From positions 1 through 48,147 of the forward strand of contig CAMWTS010000017.1 in NCBI GenBank assembly GCA_947177225.1: a DNA stretch of 48,147 nt. Reading direction: 5' to 3'. The first letter of the stretch is position 1, and each line of letters begins with the position of its first letter. A program made the translations under genes and the position numbers. This DNA is from an uncultured Alistipes sp. (lineage in GTDB: Bacteria; Bacteroidota; Bacteroidia; Bacteroidales; Rikenellaceae). Positions 47,777 through 48,147 of this stretch are shown piece by piece. The notes under the pieces were generated by a model. It was not told the DNA's origin. It ran no database searches and saw nothing but the letters and a program-made list of their open reading frames with translations.

Positions 47777-48147
47777 GTCTTGTCATTTCGAGCATAAGCG
47801 AGAAATCTGTGCGCGACAATTTCCATTGTCTTTTAACATGCTGTCGGTCTTGTTTTTCCCAGATGTCTCACATTCGTTCGACATGACATGACGTGTTTGT
47901 CATTCTGAGGAGGACGGTACGTCCGACGTGAGAATCTCTTTTGTTTCGGCAAACTGCGCTCGTGACAGCGAGACTCCCACGTCGCAACTGCGTTGCTCCT
48001 CGGAGTGACAGCGTTATGTCATTTTGAGCGTAAGCGAGAAATCTGTGCTCGACTATTTGCGCTGTCATGTTCTTCCGTTGTCAGCGTATCGCCGGTCTTG
48101 TTTTTCCCAGATGTCTCACATTCGTTCGACATGACATGACGTGTTTG
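47777..48147. repeat. Tandem block of short palindromic modules, block 3 (continues past window)
   Basis: Modules TGTCATTTCGAG (47781), the CCCAGATGTCTCAC type (about 47858), TGTCATTCTGAG (about 47898), the GGAGTGACA type (about 48001) and TGTCATTTTGAG (about 48017) recur, and the segment TCTTGTTTTTCCCAGATGTC reappears 248 bp later (48096 onward), so this is a tandem unit as in block 1. The block is cut by the window end. No gene is supported after 47615. Confidence 0.85.

Overview
The window looks like a chromosomal segment of a Bacteroidales gut bacterium, most likely Alistipes or a close Rikenellaceae relative. Evidence: promoters of the Bacteroidetes type (TTTG, about 20 bp, TAnnTTTG) recur before genes; there are many secreted lipoproteins with glycan-active or surface domains; SecA is about 1100 aa; Tat consists of TatA and TatC only; and GGGtGRT, DUF2851, DUF6377 and GSCFA families are present. 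I see no rRNA, tRNA, insertion sequence, phage or CRISPR array. Genus assignment is inference.

Layout. 1-8.5 kb: 3' part of a secreted beta-helix protein, a membrane-bound TPR/HTH regulator, and a lipoprotein pair (GH30 glycosidase plus CotH-like protein). 8.5-12.7 kb: ispD, a PNPOx-like protein, an M23 peptidase, lpxK and ssb. 12.7-15.1 kb: repeat-rich DNA around a small membrane protein whose promoter carries a C9/G9 tract. 15.1-24.5 kb: dCMP deaminase, secA, an Fe-S assembly cluster (DUF2851, SufT-like, sufE), a phosphatase-superfamily protein, GSCFA and acyltransferase genes. 24.6-29.7 kb: luxS with a nucleosidase (the S-adenosylhomocysteine detoxification / AI-2 route), a membrane pyrophosphatase, and an NhaC-type antiporter. 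29.9-36.2 kb: GH29 fucosidase followed (reading leftwards into it) by the most interesting locus. 36.2-39 kb: two structured RNA genes in inverted orientation flanking the GGGtGRT/NifU-like operon. 39-42 kb: small membrane proteins, ispE and a K+ channel. 42-48 kb: LTA-synthase-like sulfatase, a radical SAM protein, a second EF-G and more repeats.

The headline system is the leftward operon from about 36.15 to 31.28 kb: a secreted protein, three small Cys-rich precursor peptides (two with perfect CxxxCxxx repeats of 9 and 14 Cys), a radical SAM/SPASM maturase, a second maturase-like protein lacking the radical SAM cysteine motif, an 88-aa accessory protein, then tatA and tatC. All three precursors begin with a twin-arginine signal. 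I read this as a ribosomally made, radical-SAM-modified peptide system whose product is folded or cross-linked in the cytoplasm and exported by a co-encoded Tat translocase.

A second notable find is a pair of about 230-nt non-coding RNAs (36201-36428 minus, 38703-38932 plus) with a nearly identical promoter, compensatory stem changes and terminators; they may be 6S/Bacteroidales-1-type RNAs. Other points: an EF-G paralogue with the catalytic His replaced by Ser, and a palindromic repeat family whose arms covary between subfamilies.
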